From Bacteroidia bacterium (GTDB taxonomy: Bacteria > Bacteroidota > Bacteroidia > Flavobacteriales > Flavobacteriaceae), in contig JAUICK010000002.1 in NCBI GenBank assembly GCA_030427865.1, forward strand, positions 248,001-312,000: a DNA stretch of 64,000 nucleotides, given 5' to 3'. A program made the translations under genes and the position numbers. Positions within the stretch are counted from its first letter, which is position 1. Each line of letters opens with the position of its first letter. Below the pieces are notes generated by a model. It worked only from the letters and a program-made list of their open reading frames with translations. It was not told the origin of the DNA and searched no databases. Shown here in pieces: positions 54,954-63,911 of this stretch.

Positions 54954-56501
54954 ATGAGCAATATTCACATATTATGGGTAGATGATGAAATAGAGTTACT
55001 AAAACCACATATTCTATTTTTGGAACGTAAAAATTACAAAGTAACCACATGCACAAATGGTGCAGATGCTATTGATTTAGTAGATGATGAAAATTTTGAT
55101 ATTGTTTTTTTAGATGAAAACATGCCAGGTTTAACAGGCTTAGATACGCTTTCTGAAATTAAACAAAAACAAGCCAATTTACCTGTGGTGATGATTACTA
55201 AAAGCGAAGAAGAATATATAATGGAAGAGGCAATTGGAGCAAAAATTGCAGATTATTTAATTAAACCAGTAAATCCGAGTCAGATTTTATTGAGTTTAAA
55301 GAAAAATTTAGATCACTCGCGTTTGGTTACAGAAAAAACAACCTCAAGCTATCAACAAGAATTTAGAAAAATTGCTATGGACTTGGCAATGGTAAATTCT
55401 TATGAAGATTGGATTGAGTTGTATAAAAAACTTATTCACTGGGAATTAGAATTAGAAAACATCAGTGATTCTGGAATGTTAGGCATTTTAGAAAGCCAGA
55501 AACAAGAAGCTAACAATCAGTTTTTTAAGTTTATTAAAAGAAATTATGAAGATTTTTTAACGGCTCATGACAAACCTACTTTTTCTCATACATTATTTAA
55601 AGATTATGTGGTTCCAGAATTAAGCAAAAACCAAGGTGTTTTATGGATTGTGATTGACAATTTACGATATGATCAATATCGAATTTTAGAGCCACTGATT
55701 AACAATCATTATAAAAAAGAAGAAGAATATTCTTATTTCTCAATATTGCCTACTGCAACTCAGTATGCAAGAAATGCTATTTTCTCTGGATTAATGCCTT
55801 CTGAAATGGAAAAAAGACATCCAAACTTTTGGAAAAACGACACAGATGAAGGTGGAATGAATTTGTATGAAAACGAATTTTTATCTGCCCAAATAAAACG
55901 TTTAGGATTAGACATAAAACACGAGTATTATAAAATTTCATCCTTAAAAAGTGGTAAAGAATTGGCAGATAATTTTAATGGCACTAAACAAAACAATTTA
56001 ACTGCTGTTGTGTATAATTTTGTGGATATCCTCTCGCATTCTAAAACAGAAATGGAAGTGATTAAAGAATTGGCTGGAGATGATAAAGCATATAGAAGTT
56101 TGACGCTAAGTTGGTTTAAAAATTCACCTTTGTTTGAAATCATTCAAAAAGCGCAACAATTAGGTCAGAAATTGATAATCACCACAGATCATGGAACAAT
56201 TAATTGTAAACACCCAACCAAAGTAATTGGTGATAAAAACATTAGTGCAAACTTGCGTTATAAGACTGGTAGAAGTCTATCTTATGAAGAAAAAGACGTG
56301 TATGCGGTAAGAAATCCTAAAGATATTTTTTTACCCACAATTGCAATGAATGCGCCTTTTATTTTTGCAAAAGAAGATTTGTTTTTTGCATATCCAAACA
56401 ACTTTAATCACTTTGTAAAGTATTATAAAAATACGTATCAACATGGAGGCGTTTCTTTAGAAGAAGTAATTATTCCATGTGCGGTATATAGTCCGAAGTA
56501 A
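54954..56501 (+). CDS. porX: T9SS response regulator PorX (receiver plus PglZ/alkaline-phosphatase-like domain)
   Basis: 515 residues, very close to known PorX. The receiver domain (1-120) has WVDDE, the phospho-acceptor Asp in IVFLDENMPGLTG, and Lys in YLIKPVNP. After a helical linker comes the PglZ domain with metal-site blocks VIDNLRYDQYR, LPTATQYARN (nucleophile Thr), TTDHGTINCKHP and YQHGGVSLEEVIIP. In Porphyromonas PorX controls type IX secretion and hydrolyses oligoribonucleotides. The partner kinase PorY is not in the window. Confidence 0.95.
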   Translation: MSNIHILWVDDEIELLKPHILFLERKNYKVTTCTNGADAIDLVDDENFDIVFLDENMPGLTGLDTLSEIKQKQANLPVVMITKSEEEYIMEEAIGAKIADYLIKPVNPSQILLSLKKNLDHSRLVTEKTTSSYQQEFRKIAMDLAMVNSYEDWIELYKKLIHWELELENISDSGMLGILESQKQEANNQFFKFIKRNYEDFLTAHDKPTFSHTLFKDYVVPELSKNQGVLWIVIDNLRYDQYRILEPLINNHYKKEEEYSYFSILPTATQYARNAIFSGLMPSEMEKRHPNFWKNDTDEGGMNLYENEFLSAQIKRLGLDIKHEYYKISSLKSGKELADNFNGTKQNNLTAVVYNFVDILSHSKTEMEVIKELAGDDKAYRSLTLSWFKNSPLFEIIQKAQQLGQKLIITTDHGTINCKHPTKVIGDKNISANLRYKTGRSLSYEEKDVYAVRNPKDIFLPTIAMNAPFIFAKEDLFFAYPNNFNHFVKYYKNTYQHGGVSLEEVIIPCAVYSPK

Positions 56502-56594
56502 ATTAGTTGGCAGTTGGCAGTATCAGTTTCCAGACTCAGTAAATCTATGGTTTTTATGAATCTATATGGTCAATTTTAAAAAATAGCTAGATAT

Positions 56595-57173
56595 ATGAAA
56601 AAAATATTTTCAATTCTATTTCTTTTCTTATCCATTAATATTCTTTTTTCACAGGCTGATGAAGATAAACTATCTACTGCTGCTTTAGAATTAACCAAAG
56701 ATAAAGTAGTGTACGACCCAAGTTATTTTTCTATAGATTATCCTAATGGAGATGTGCCTAAAGAGAAAGGTGTTTGTACTGATGTTGTAATTAGAGCTTA
56801 CAGAAAATTAGGCATAGATTTACAAAAAGAAGTTCATGAAGACATGAAAAAGAACTTCAACAAATATCCTAAAAATTGGGGATTAAAAAAGACCGATAAA
56901 AATATAGACCATAGAAGAGTTCCTAACTTAATGATGTTTTTCTCAAGAAAAGGTACTGTAAAACCAATTACTAAAAACCCAAAAGATTATACTCCTGGAG
57001 ATATTATTTGTTGGAATTTAGGTGGCGCAATTACACATACAGGCATTGTAGTAAATAAAAAATCGAAAGACAATAAACGTTATTTAATTGTCCACAATAT
57101 TGGTGCTGGTCAAGTTTTGGAAGATTGTTTGTTTTCTTTTAAAATTATTGGGCATTATCGGTATAAACTGTAA
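56595..57173 (+). CDS. DUF1287 domain-containing secreted protein (NlpC/P60-like)
   Basis: 192 residues. A signal peptide (MKKIFSILFLFLSINILFSQ) is followed by the DUF1287 core: VYDPSYFSIDYPNGDVPKEK, the Cys in GVCTDVVIRAYRK, DHRRVPNLMMFFSRKG, and the His in ITHTGIVV. The Cys and His arrangement suggests a papain-like or NlpC/P60 amidase fold, possibly acting on peptidoglycan. It stands alone after porX. Confidence 0.9.
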   Translation: MKKIFSILFLFLSINILFSQADEDKLSTAALELTKDKVVYDPSYFSIDYPNGDVPKEKGVCTDVVIRAYRKLGIDLQKEVHEDMKKNFNKYPKNWGLKKTDKNIDHRRVPNLMMFFSRKGTVKPITKNPKDYTPGDIICWNLGGAITHTGIVVNKKSKDNKRYLIVHNIGAGQVLEDCLFSFKIIGHYRYKL

Positions 57174-57185
57174 ATTATAAGTTTT

Positions 57186-57788
57186 TTAGTCCTTAAGTTC
57201 TAAGCCCTTAAATTCTATATAAATTCCAGTTGAAACCTCTCTGTTAAGCTGTTTATTAAATACCCATGCTTTAATCCAACATTTGCCAGAAATATATTTC
57301 GAGTTATAAGAATCTATTATTAAATACCCACCTTGAACGATATGCTCAAAATTATTTGAAACATAATATTCTGGATAAAAAGCTTCACCCCCATAAATTA
57401 AGTTATTAAAATTTATAGGACCATCTACCCAAAAAACTGGCCTTATATCTGTACGATATAAATTTTGATTTAATTCAGTTGTTTTTATTGTTGCATATGG
57501 AGAAGATACTAAACCAATTTTTAACTTATCATTAATGCGTAAACTTTTAATCCGAACTTCAATTATATTTTCTTGGTCTATAGAAAAAAATATTTCATTT
57601 TCTTTCCAGTATCCATTTTTAACAATATAAACATCATCAGAAATTTTATTAGTACTAAATATAAAACTCCAATTTCCGTCAAAACTTTCAGTTGCTATTT
57701 CTTTTTCATCTATATCATTTTCATTTATACAGTTTTGAAAAGCTAATAATCCAAAAATCAATAGAATACATTTAGTTGTTTTATTCAT
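57186..57788 (-). CDS. Hypothetical lipoprotein
   Basis: 200 residues from the ATG at 57788, which gives a lipoprotein signal (MNKTTKCILLIFGLLAFQNC). The rest is beta-rich (SFDGNWSFIFSTNKISDDVY, IEVRIKSLRINDKLKIGLVS) with aromatic-rich loops, and ends WIKAWVFNKQLNREVSTGIY. I recognise no family. It is convergent with the DUF1287 gene (12 bp apart) and divergent from tsaE. Confidence 0.72.
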   Translation of the reverse strand: MNKTTKCILLIFGLLAFQNCINENDIDEKEIATESFDGNWSFIFSTNKISDDVYIVKNGYWKENEIFFSIDQENIIEVRIKSLRINDKLKIGLVSSPYATIKTTELNQNLYRTDIRPVFWVDGPINFNNLIYGGEAFYPEYYVSNNFEHIVQGGYLIIDSYNSKYISGKCWIKAWVFNKQLNREVSTGIYIEFKGLELKD

Positions 57789-57888
57789 TTTAGTAATTTT
57801 AAAAACTCTATACAAAGTTATTTGCTGTCTTAGAAAAACAAATCCCTACAAATAGGTAATTGTTTCTTAAATATTTATTTTTGTTTAT

Positions 57889-58293
57889 ATGAATAAAAAC
57901 TATGCATTAAAAGATTTAGCAGAAGTTGCAAAAGAAATTATTGCTGTTGCAAAAAACAAAACGCTTCTGTTTTACGGACAAATGGGTGTTGGAAAAACAA
58001 CGCTTATTAAAGAGTTTTGCAAACAATTAAAAGTTTTGGATAACATCTCCTCTCCTACTTTTTCTTTAGTAAATGAATATCAAACAGCTACAGAAGCAAA
58101 AGTTTTTCATTTTGATTTTTATAGGATAGAAGATGAAGAAGAAGCTTTAGATATAGGAGTTGAAGAATATTTTTACACTAATAATTGGTGTTTAATTGAA
58201 TGGCCAGAAAATATCGAAAATTTATTACCTTTAGATGCTGTTCAGATTCAATTGACTATTTTAGAGGACGGACAACGGAACATTCAACTATAA
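57889..58293 (+). CDS. tsaE: tRNA threonylcarbamoyladenosine biosynthesis ATPase TsaE
   Basis: 134 residues. Walker A GQMGVGKTTL (about 30-39), SSPTFSLVNEY, HFDFYRIEDEEEALDIGVEEYF and the TsaE Trp block CLIEWPENIENLLP are all present. It works with TsaB and TsaD to make t6A in tRNA. A TATTTTTG -7 box lies at 57876-57883, just before the ATG. It is followed 11 bp later by alanine dehydrogenase in the same direction. Confidence 0.95.
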   Translation: MNKNYALKDLAEVAKEIIAVAKNKTLLFYGQMGVGKTTLIKEFCKQLKVLDNISSPTFSLVNEYQTATEAKVFHFDFYRIEDEEEALDIGVEEYFYTNNWCLIEWPENIENLLPLDAVQIQLTILEDGQRNIQL

Positions 58294-58304
58294 ACAACCA
58301 AATT

Positions 58305-59501
58305 ATGAGTTCATTTTCTCCTTTTAGTAAAGAAGAATTACTTCCACAGGAAGAAATGTTAGAGATTAAAAAACAAAAAGGAGAATTATTTATTGGCTTG
58401 CCCAAAGAAACCTATTTAGGTGAAAAACGGGTTTGTTTAACTCCAGATGCAGTTTCAGCTTTATGCACACACGGACATAGAATTGTCATAGAAACTGGTG
58501 CTGGAGAGAATGCCAATTATTCTGACAATGAATATTCTGAAGCTGGTGCAAAAATTTCTTATGATGTAGAAGAAGCATTTAAATGCAATATTGTTTTAAA
58601 AGTTGCACCTCCAACAGAAAAAGAAATCGAATATATGAATCCGCAAGCGATTCTAATTTCTTCTTTACAACTAAAAACTCAAAATAAAAAATATTTCGAA
58701 AATTTAGCAAAAAAGCGAATCACAGCTGTGGCGTTCGATTATATAAAAGATGATCATAATACATATCCTATTGTAAAATCGCTAAGTGAAATTGCTGGTA
58801 CTGCTTCTGTATTAATTGCTGCTGAGTTAATGAGCGGAATTAACAAAGGAAATGGTTTATTATTAGGAAATATTGGAGGTGTTCCTCCAAGTAGTGTTGT
58901 TATTTTTGGTGCTGGTACTGTTGGCGAATATGCTGCAAGAACCGCTTTAGGTCTAGGAGCAAGAGTTAAGGTTTTTGATAATTCTATTAGTAAACTTCGT
59001 AAATTACAACACTCTTTACCTTCTCCAATTTATACTTCTACCTTGCAACCAAAATCAGTAGCAAAAGCATTAATGCGATGTGATGTAGCTATTGGAGCAA
59101 TTAGAGGTAAAAACAGATCACCTATTTGTGCCACAGAAGAAATGGTAGAAACCATGAAAGAAGGTGCTGTTATTATAGACGTAAGTATAGATAGAGGTGG
59201 TTGTTTTGAAACTTCAAATGTAACTACACACAAAACACCAACGTTTGTAAAACACGGAGTTGTACATTATTGTGTGCCTAATATTCCTGCACGTTACGCA
59301 AGAACAGCTTCTTTGTCTATTAGCAATATTTTTACTCCTTATTTATTAAATATTGCTGATGAAGGCGGATTCGAAAATGCAGCTCGTTTCGACAAAAGCC
59401 TTAGAAACGGCATGTATTTTTATCATGGTATTTTAACAAATAAAACAGTTGCCAATTGGTTTGATTTACCTTTTAGAGATATTAATTTACTGATTTTATA
59501 A
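58305..59501 (+). CDS. ald: Alanine dehydrogenase
   Basis: 398 residues from the ATG at 58305; a longer frame to 58200 overlaps tsaE and is rejected. The AlaDh/PNT N-terminal domain (LFIGLPKETYLGEKRVCLTPDAVSAL, ENANYSDNEYSEAGA) and NAD-binding domain (VVIFGAGTVGEYAARTALGLGARVKVFD) are complete, with GGCFETSNVTTHKTPTFVKHGVVHYCVPNIPARYARTAS near the end. It reversibly deaminates L-alanine to pyruvate with NAD. It is likely co-transcribed with tsaE. Confidence 0.92.
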   Translation: MSSFSPFSKEELLPQEEMLEIKKQKGELFIGLPKETYLGEKRVCLTPDAVSALCTHGHRIVIETGAGENANYSDNEYSEAGAKISYDVEEAFKCNIVLKVAPPTEKEIEYMNPQAILISSLQLKTQNKKYFENLAKKRITAVAFDYIKDDHNTYPIVKSLSEIAGTASVLIAAELMSGINKGNGLLLGNIGGVPPSSVVIFGAGTVGEYAARTALGLGARVKVFDNSISKLRKLQHSLPSPIYTSTLQPKSVAKALMRCDVAIGAIRGKNRSPICATEEMVETMKEGAVIIDVSIDRGGCFETSNVTTHKTPTFVKHGVVHYCVPNIPARYARTASLSISNIFTPYLLNIADEGGFENAARFDKSLRNGMYFYHGILTNKTVANWFDLPFRDINLLIL

Positions 59502-59595
59502 CACTAAATCTTTCGAGTGCAGTTGAGAACTATTTCTCTAATAATTTTAAACAACTTGCTTTTAAAATCTTAAATTTGCACTTTAAATTTTTACC

Positions 59596-59964
59596 ATGTT
59601 AATTAAACGAATTGGATATTATTTAGTGGGCTTATCTATTGGTTCTGTTGCGGTCTATTTTTTTTGGCAAAAAAAAGATGCCACTTTCGATTATGGTATG
59701 GATGCAAGAACGCTTAAAACCATTAGAATTCGAAAACGTTTGTTTTCTGAGGAAGCTAAAAATACTATGAAAAAATATAATATTGATACACTTAAAATTT
59801 CTACTATTTTGTACAATGGCGATGTAGATTTTGGTAAAGGAAAACCAAGGCAAAAGCCTTGTGCTGAATATTATGTGATTGGAAAAAGAGAATTGGAAAA
59901 CGTTAGTTTATATGTTAAACGTTGCGATTCTACTGCTACTATTGAGAAAGTTATTGTAGATTAA
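59596..59964 (+). CDS. DUF4258 domain-containing membrane-anchored protein
   Basis: 122 residues. One N-terminal membrane helix (IGYYLVGLSIGSVAVYFFW) is followed by a DUF4258 domain with KNTMKKYNIDTLKISTILYNGDVDFG and EYYVIGKRELENVSLYVKRCDSTATIEKV. DUF4258 is a BECR-fold-related family often found in toxins, but here it is chromosomal and membrane-anchored, with no toxin-type partner visible. A TAAATTTG -7 box precedes it (59571-59578). Confidence 0.82.
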   Translation: MLIKRIGYYLVGLSIGSVAVYFFWQKKDATFDYGMDARTLKTIRIRKRLFSEEAKNTMKKYNIDTLKISTILYNGDVDFGKGKPRQKPCAEYYVIGKRELENVSLYVKRCDSTATIEKVIVD

Positions 59965-59972
59965 ACTTCCAT

Positions 59973-60056
59973 GTCATTTCGAAATGAGTGAAGAATAAAC
60001 GATTGAGAAATCTTAAAACCATCATTATTTAAGATTCCTCAATTCTTCGGAATGAC
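59973..60056. repeat. GTCATTTCG palindromic repeat, copy 1
   Basis: Starts GTCATTTCGAAATGAGTGAA and ends ATTCTTCGGAATGAC, forming an imperfect hairpin. The first 46 bases are identical to those of copy 2, 98 bp further on. Related to the inner part of the element at 25130-25206. Confidence 0.85.
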
Positions 60057-60070
60057 AAAATAATCTAAAT

Positions 60071-60154
60071 GTCATTTCGAAATGAGTGAAGAATAAACGA
60101 TTGAGAAATCTTAAAAGATAAATAAGATTCTTCCTCATTCTTCGTCAGAATGAC
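60071..60154. repeat. GTCATTTCG palindromic repeat, copy 2
   Basis: Same 46-base start as copy 1, ending CATTCTTCGTCAGAATGAC. It lies between convergent genes (DUF4258 and YdeI-like), where such dispersed repeats often sit. Confidence 0.85.
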
Positions 60155-60160
60155 AGAAAA

Positions 60161-60754
60161 CTAACAATTCCTATATTTATCATTCAACCCTACTTTATTT
60201 AAAATCATTGGAATAATTTTTTCTAATCTACTTTGTTTTGTAGCTTCTCTTTTGGCTGAAGAAATATACTCACAAAATTCTCTCTGTTTGGATAAGGTAA
60301 ATTCGTTGAATCTATATTTTAATCTTTCATTTTTAGAAAATTCTATTTTTAATTCATCTGGAATTACAATTGGGTTGATGTTTCTTTTTGGTTTTACTTC
60401 TAAACCAACTTCAGAATTTGCCATCGCTTCTAAAACATATTGTTTTACCAATTCAACATCAATTTCATCAAACAAATTAAATCTCATTTGACGCATTCCT
60501 TTGGTTTTGTCTTTTTGTGCATTGATTAAAAGATTGGCTTCATCTTTTAAAAAACAGCCATGGTGAAACCAAATTCCACAATAATTTTTAAAGGCAGATA
60601 AACCTAAAATGTTCTTTTTTTTATAAATATAAGCAGGAATTCCCCATTTTATATCTTCTTTTAAAGGCAACTCTAACAAAACATTTCTTAAAACTTGAAG
60701 CTCCTTTTGCCATTTTTCTTGAGAAAGAATATAATCGGTAACTTTTGGATTCAT
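60161..60754 (-). CDS. YdeI/OmpD-associated family protein (DUF1801 plus YdeI domain)
   Basis: 197 residues. The N-terminal DUF1801 domain (KWQKELQVLRNVLLELPLKEDIKWGIPAYIYKKKNILGL, FKNYCGIWFHHG) is followed by the bacteriocin-protection YdeI-type helical domain (IPDELKIEFSKNERLKYRFNEFTLSKQREFCEYISSAKREATKQSRLEK). Cytoplasmic, biochemical role unknown. It overlaps trmH by 4 bp. Confidence 0.92.
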   Translation of the reverse strand: MNPKVTDYILSQEKWQKELQVLRNVLLELPLKEDIKWGIPAYIYKKKNILGLSAFKNYCGIWFHHGCFLKDEANLLINAQKDKTKGMRQMRFNLFDEIDVELVKQYVLEAMANSEVGLEVKPKRNINPIVIPDELKIEFSKNERLKYRFNEFTLSKQREFCEYISSAKREATKQSRLEKIIPMILNKVGLNDKYRNC

Positions 60755-61425
60755 AAGTTTAAATTTTGATAATAATATTCTTCAATTTTATCAACATTTT
60801 TAATGGTTTTCTTAATCCAATCAAAATACAAAATTTCTTTTTCTTCTTCTAATATTTGCCAATCTAAATTAGAATTTCTAAGTTTTGTGGTTACATCTTG
60901 TAAAATAATTGCTGCAGCCACTGAAATATTTAAACTCTCTGTAAAACCTACCATGGGTATTTTTAAAAAGCCATCTGCTTGTTCTTTAACATAGTCTGAA
61001 ACGCCATCTGCTTCTACTCCAAATACAAATGCAGATTTTTTTGTAATATCGAAATCTTGTAACAAACAAGAATCGTTATGAGGAGTTGTCGCAATAATTT
61101 GATATCCTTTTGCTTTTAGACTATCTAAACATATTTGAGTATTGTTCCCATCGGATTTATAACGTTTAGAAGTAATCCATTTTTGAGAACCTTTGGCAAC
61201 ATGTCTCGAAACTTTGTTGATGTATTTATTCTCTATGACATGAATATCTTGTATTCCAAAAATATCGCAAGTTCTAACCACTGCACTGGCATTATGAGGT
61301 TGATAAATATCTTCTAAAACTACTGTAAAATGTCGAGTTCTATTCTCTAAAACCTTTCTAAAAAGTGTTTTTCGTTTATCTGTTAAGTATCCTTCTAAAT
61401 ATTCTAAAAACTTTTTATCAATCAT
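60751..61425 (-). CDS. trmH: tRNA (guanosine-2'-O-)-methyltransferase TrmH family
   Basis: 224 residues. SPOUT/TrmH motif 1 (IYQPHNASAVVRTCDIFGIQDIHVIE), motif 2 (SAFVFGVEADGVSD) and motif 3 (IPMVGFTESLNISVAAAIIL) are intact and form the knotted SAM site. An N-terminal extension typical of TrmH (Gm18) is present. A TAAGTTTG -7 box lies 6-13 bp before its start on the minus strand. It overlaps the YdeI-like gene by 4 bp. Confidence 0.92.
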   Translation of the reverse strand: MIDKKFLEYLEGYLTDKRKTLFRKVLENRTRHFTVVLEDIYQPHNASAVVRTCDIFGIQDIHVIENKYINKVSRHVAKGSQKWITSKRYKSDGNNTQICLDSLKAKGYQIIATTPHNDSCLLQDFDITKKSAFVFGVEADGVSDYVKEQADGFLKIPMVGFTESLNISVAAAIILQDVTTKLRNSNLDWQILEEEKEILYFDWIKKTIKNVDKIEEYYYQNLNL

Positions 61426-61460
61426 ATTTACAAACTTAAAAATTATTATTTTAGCTATTG

Positions 61461-62141
61461 ATGAAAAAACTCGTTGTTTTAACAGGTGCAGGAATTTCTG
61501 CAGAAAGTGGCATCAAAACATTTAGAGATGCTGATGGTTTATGGGAAGGACATGATGTGATGGAAGTGGCTTCTCCAGAAGGGTTTAAGGCAAATCCTGA
61601 ATTGGTTTTCGATTTTTACAATCAACGAAGAAGACAATTGTTAAAAGTGTCTCCAAATAAAGCACACTATAATTTGATGAGTTTAGAAAAAGATTTTGAC
61701 GTACAAATTATTACTCAAAATGTAGATGATTTACATGAACGTGCAGGAAGTACAAAAATAACACATTTGCATGGAGAATTATTTAAAGTTAGAAGTATTA
61801 TTAATGAAAATGTAGTTTTAGATTGGAAAAAAGATTTAGTTTTAGGTGATGTAGATGCTAAAGGAAACCAATTAAGACCACATATTGTTTGGTTTGGAGA
61901 ACTAGTGCCAATGTTAGATAAAGCAATAGAAATTACTGCTACAGCCGATATTTTGGCAATTATTGGAACTTCTATGCAAGTGTATCCTGCTGCGAGTTTG
62001 GTAAATTATATTAAACCCAAAACACCTATTTATTTTATAGACCCAAAACCCTCTGTTTCTAAAAATGATTTTAATAATTTAACTATTATTAATGATGTAG
62101 CAAGTTCTGGCACTGATAAATTGATTGAATTATTGAGTTAG
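61461..62141 (+). CDS. NAD-dependent protein deacylase (sirtuin)
   Basis: 226 residues from the ATG at 61461, one codon after an unlikely TTG. Class III sirtuin blocks: VLTGAGISAESGIKTFRDADGLW, the acyl-lysine pocket Tyr and Arg (YNQRRRQLLKV), TQNVDDLHERAGS, catalytic His in LHGELF, and IIGTSMQVYPAASL. Desuccinylase-type Y-x2-R suggests activity on acidic acyl groups. The four zinc cysteines of classic sirtuins are missing in the block after LHGELF, which is common in this class. Confidence 0.93.
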   Translation: MKKLVVLTGAGISAESGIKTFRDADGLWEGHDVMEVASPEGFKANPELVFDFYNQRRRQLLKVSPNKAHYNLMSLEKDFDVQIITQNVDDLHERAGSTKITHLHGELFKVRSIINENVVLDWKKDLVLGDVDAKGNQLRPHIVWFGELVPMLDKAIEITATADILAIIGTSMQVYPAASLVNYIKPKTPIYFIDPKPSVSKNDFNNLTIINDVASSGTDKLIELLS

Positions 62142-62216
62142 TTTGTCATTCCTGAGAAAACAGTAAATAGCTTCAAAAGAAATACACCAATAAGGTTTTA
62201 GAAACCTTGCAGGAAT

Positions 62217-62684
62217 TTAAGAAATCAACTGATTAAAATATTCGAAAATTTCTCCTTTAGATATAGAACTTCCTTTTTCTATTAAATCAAAAATTTCTGT
62301 ATTTCTTTCTGAATTATAAGGTTTTGAGCCTTTAAAAATTTCTACGGTATTATCCATAGGATTTTTCATCAACCATTCAAAACCCTTTTGTTCTAATAGG
62401 TTAATATCCCAATTTACTTTAATAGCAATTCTATGAATTTCATCAGCACTACACTTAAAAAGATTAACAGACGTTTTAGAAAAATGCTCTACATAATTTG
62501 TTTTAGTTAATACATCATCCCAAACTACATCAGAAAACACATTCATTTCTTCTTCAGCAACATTTGGTTTCTCTTTTTTTATTAAATTCCATTCGTTAAC
62601 ATCTATGCTTTGCGACGCCAAAAAACGAGCAAATTCTTCGTGTAAACTCTCAAATTGTTCTTTAGTAAGTTGTCTGTATTTCAT
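62217..62684 (-). CDS. DUF6495 family protein
   Basis: 155 residues. It starts MKYRQLTKEQFESLHEEFARFLASQSIDVNEW and is a mostly helical cytoplasmic protein with no motif of known function. It resembles the DUF6495 family found next to rplI in Flavobacteriia, and here it lies ~90 bp beyond rplI past a strong terminator. Its function is unknown. Confidence 0.7.
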   Translation of the reverse strand: MKYRQLTKEQFESLHEEFARFLASQSIDVNEWNLIKKEKPNVAEEEMNVFSDVVWDDVLTKTNYVEHFSKTSVNLFKCSADEIHRIAIKVNWDINLLEQKGFEWLMKNPMDNTVEIFKGSKPYNSERNTEIFDLIEKGSSISKGEIFEYFNQLIS

Positions 62685-62720
62685 ATTCTGTGTGAAGTTG
62701 TAAGTGTAGAGTTTTAAGTA

Positions 62721-62750
62721 AAAAAGCTCGTTATTTCTAACGAGCTTTTT
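62721..62750 (-). terminator. Rho-independent terminator of the rpsF-rpsR-rplI operon
   Basis: A perfect 13-bp stem AAAAAGCTCGTTA / TAACGAGCTTTTT with a 4-base loop, ~20 bp past the rplI stop. Confidence 0.9.
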
Positions 62751-62771
62751 GTAAGTTATTTAAGGTAATTA

Positions 62772-63218
62772 CTATTCAGCAACTACTTCAAAAGTAATGT
62801 CTGCAACTACTTCTCTGTGTAATCTTACAGCAGCGTCGTATTTACCTAATCTTTTTACATTACCACCAGTAACTTTGATAAATTTCTTGTCTATTTCAGT
62901 TCCTGCTTTTGCTAATGCAGCAGCTAAATCTATGTTGTTTACAGATCCAAATAATTTGTCTCCTGAACCAGTTTTAGATGCTATTTTAATTTCATATCCT
63001 TTAATTGTTTCAGCTAATTTATTAGCGTCTTCAATTAATTTAGCTTCTTTGTAAGCTCTTTGCTTTAAGTTCTCTGCTAAAACTTTCTTTGCAGATGAAG
63101 TAGCTAAAATTGCTTGTCCTGTAGGGATTAAAAAGTTTCTACCATATCCGTTTTTTACAGATACGATATCGTCTTTAAATCCTAAGTTTTCTACGTCTTG
63201 TTTTAATATCAATTCCAT
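62772..63218 (-). CDS. rplI: 50S ribosomal protein L9
   Basis: 148 residues, the standard length. The N-terminal RNA-binding domain (MELILKQDVENLGFKDDIVSVKNGYGRNFLIPTGQA), the long connecting helix and the C-terminal domain (GDKLFGSVNNIDLAAAL, LHREVVADITFEV) are present. Last in the S6-S18-L9 operon. Confidence 0.98.
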   Translation of the reverse strand: MELILKQDVENLGFKDDIVSVKNGYGRNFLIPTGQAILATSSAKKVLAENLKQRAYKEAKLIEDANKLAETIKGYEIKIASKTGSGDKLFGSVNNIDLAAALAKAGTEIDKKFIKVTGGNVKRLGKYDAAVRLHREVVADITFEVVAE

Positions 63219-63232
63219 GTTCTACTTCTTTA

Positions 63233-63529
63233 TTATTTTAACATATCACCAACGTAAGGCATTAACGCTAAATGACGCGCTCTTTTAATTGCTTGCGCAA
63301 CTTTACGTTGGTATTTTAATGATGTTCCTGTTAAACGTCTTGGCAAAATTTTACCTTGTTCGTTTACTAAATACATTAAGAAGTCTGCATCTTTATAATC
63401 GATGTATTTAAAACCTTTCTTTTTAAATCTACAGTATTTTGCTTCTTTTTTAGTGTCTATATCTAATGGCGTTAAATATCTAACGTCAGCAGATTTACCA
63501 CCTTTTGCTTGTTGTTCTATTGATGCCAT
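63233..63529 (-). CDS. rpsR: 30S ribosomal protein S18
   Basis: 98 residues. The S18 core [63 protein letters not shown] is intact, with one Cys rather than a zinc-binding set. It pairs with S6 on the 30S platform. It lies 3 bp after rpsF. Confidence 0.98.
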   Translation of the reverse strand: MASIEQQAKGGKSADVRYLTPLDIDTKKEAKYCRFKKKGFKYIDYKDADFLMYLVNEQGKILPRRLTGTSLKYQRKVAQAIKRARHLALMPYVGDMLK

Positions 63530-63532
63530 TTC

Positions 63533-63871
63533 TTATTTTTTTGCAGTTTTACTTTGTCTTCTTTTTTCTGCCCAAGCTGCTGCGTGTTTGTCTAATTTAA
63601 CAGTTAAATAACGCATAATGCTATCATCTCTTCTAAATTCTAACTCAAATGCAGAGATTTCTTCTCCTGCAACTTTGTACTCAAATAAGTGGTAAAATCC
63701 ACTTTTTTTCTTTTGAATTGGGTAAGCTAATTTTTTTAAGCCCCAATCTTCTTTAGAAATCATTTCGGCACCTTTAGAAACCAAATAGTCCTCAAACTTT
63801 TGTACTGTTTCCTTTATCTGAGTATCAGATAAAACGGGATTCAAAATGAAAACAGTTTCGTAATGATTCAT
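63533..63871 (-). CDS. rpsF: 30S ribosomal protein S6
   Basis: 112 residues, the usual length. S6 blocks YETVFILNPVLSD, KEDWGLKKLAYPIQKKKSGFYHLFEY and FRRDDSIMRYLTVKLDKHA are all present. It binds S18 and 16S rRNA. First gene of the operon, with a promoter box 33 bp upstream. Confidence 0.98.
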   Translation of the reverse strand: MNHYETVFILNPVLSDTQIKETVQKFEDYLVSKGAEMISKEDWGLKKLAYPIQKKKSGFYHLFEYKVAGEEISAFELEFRRDDSIMRYLTVKLDKHAAAWAEKRRQSKTAKK

Positions 63872-63903
63872 AATTAAATATTTATTATTTATTTTTAAGG
63901 CTG

Positions 63904-63911
63904 CAAATATA
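63904..63911 (-). promoter_or_regulatory. -7 promoter element of the rpsF operon
   Basis: On the minus strand TATATTTG fits TAnnTTTG exactly, 33 bp before the rpsF start. No clear TTG is seen at the -33 distance. Confidence 0.55.
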
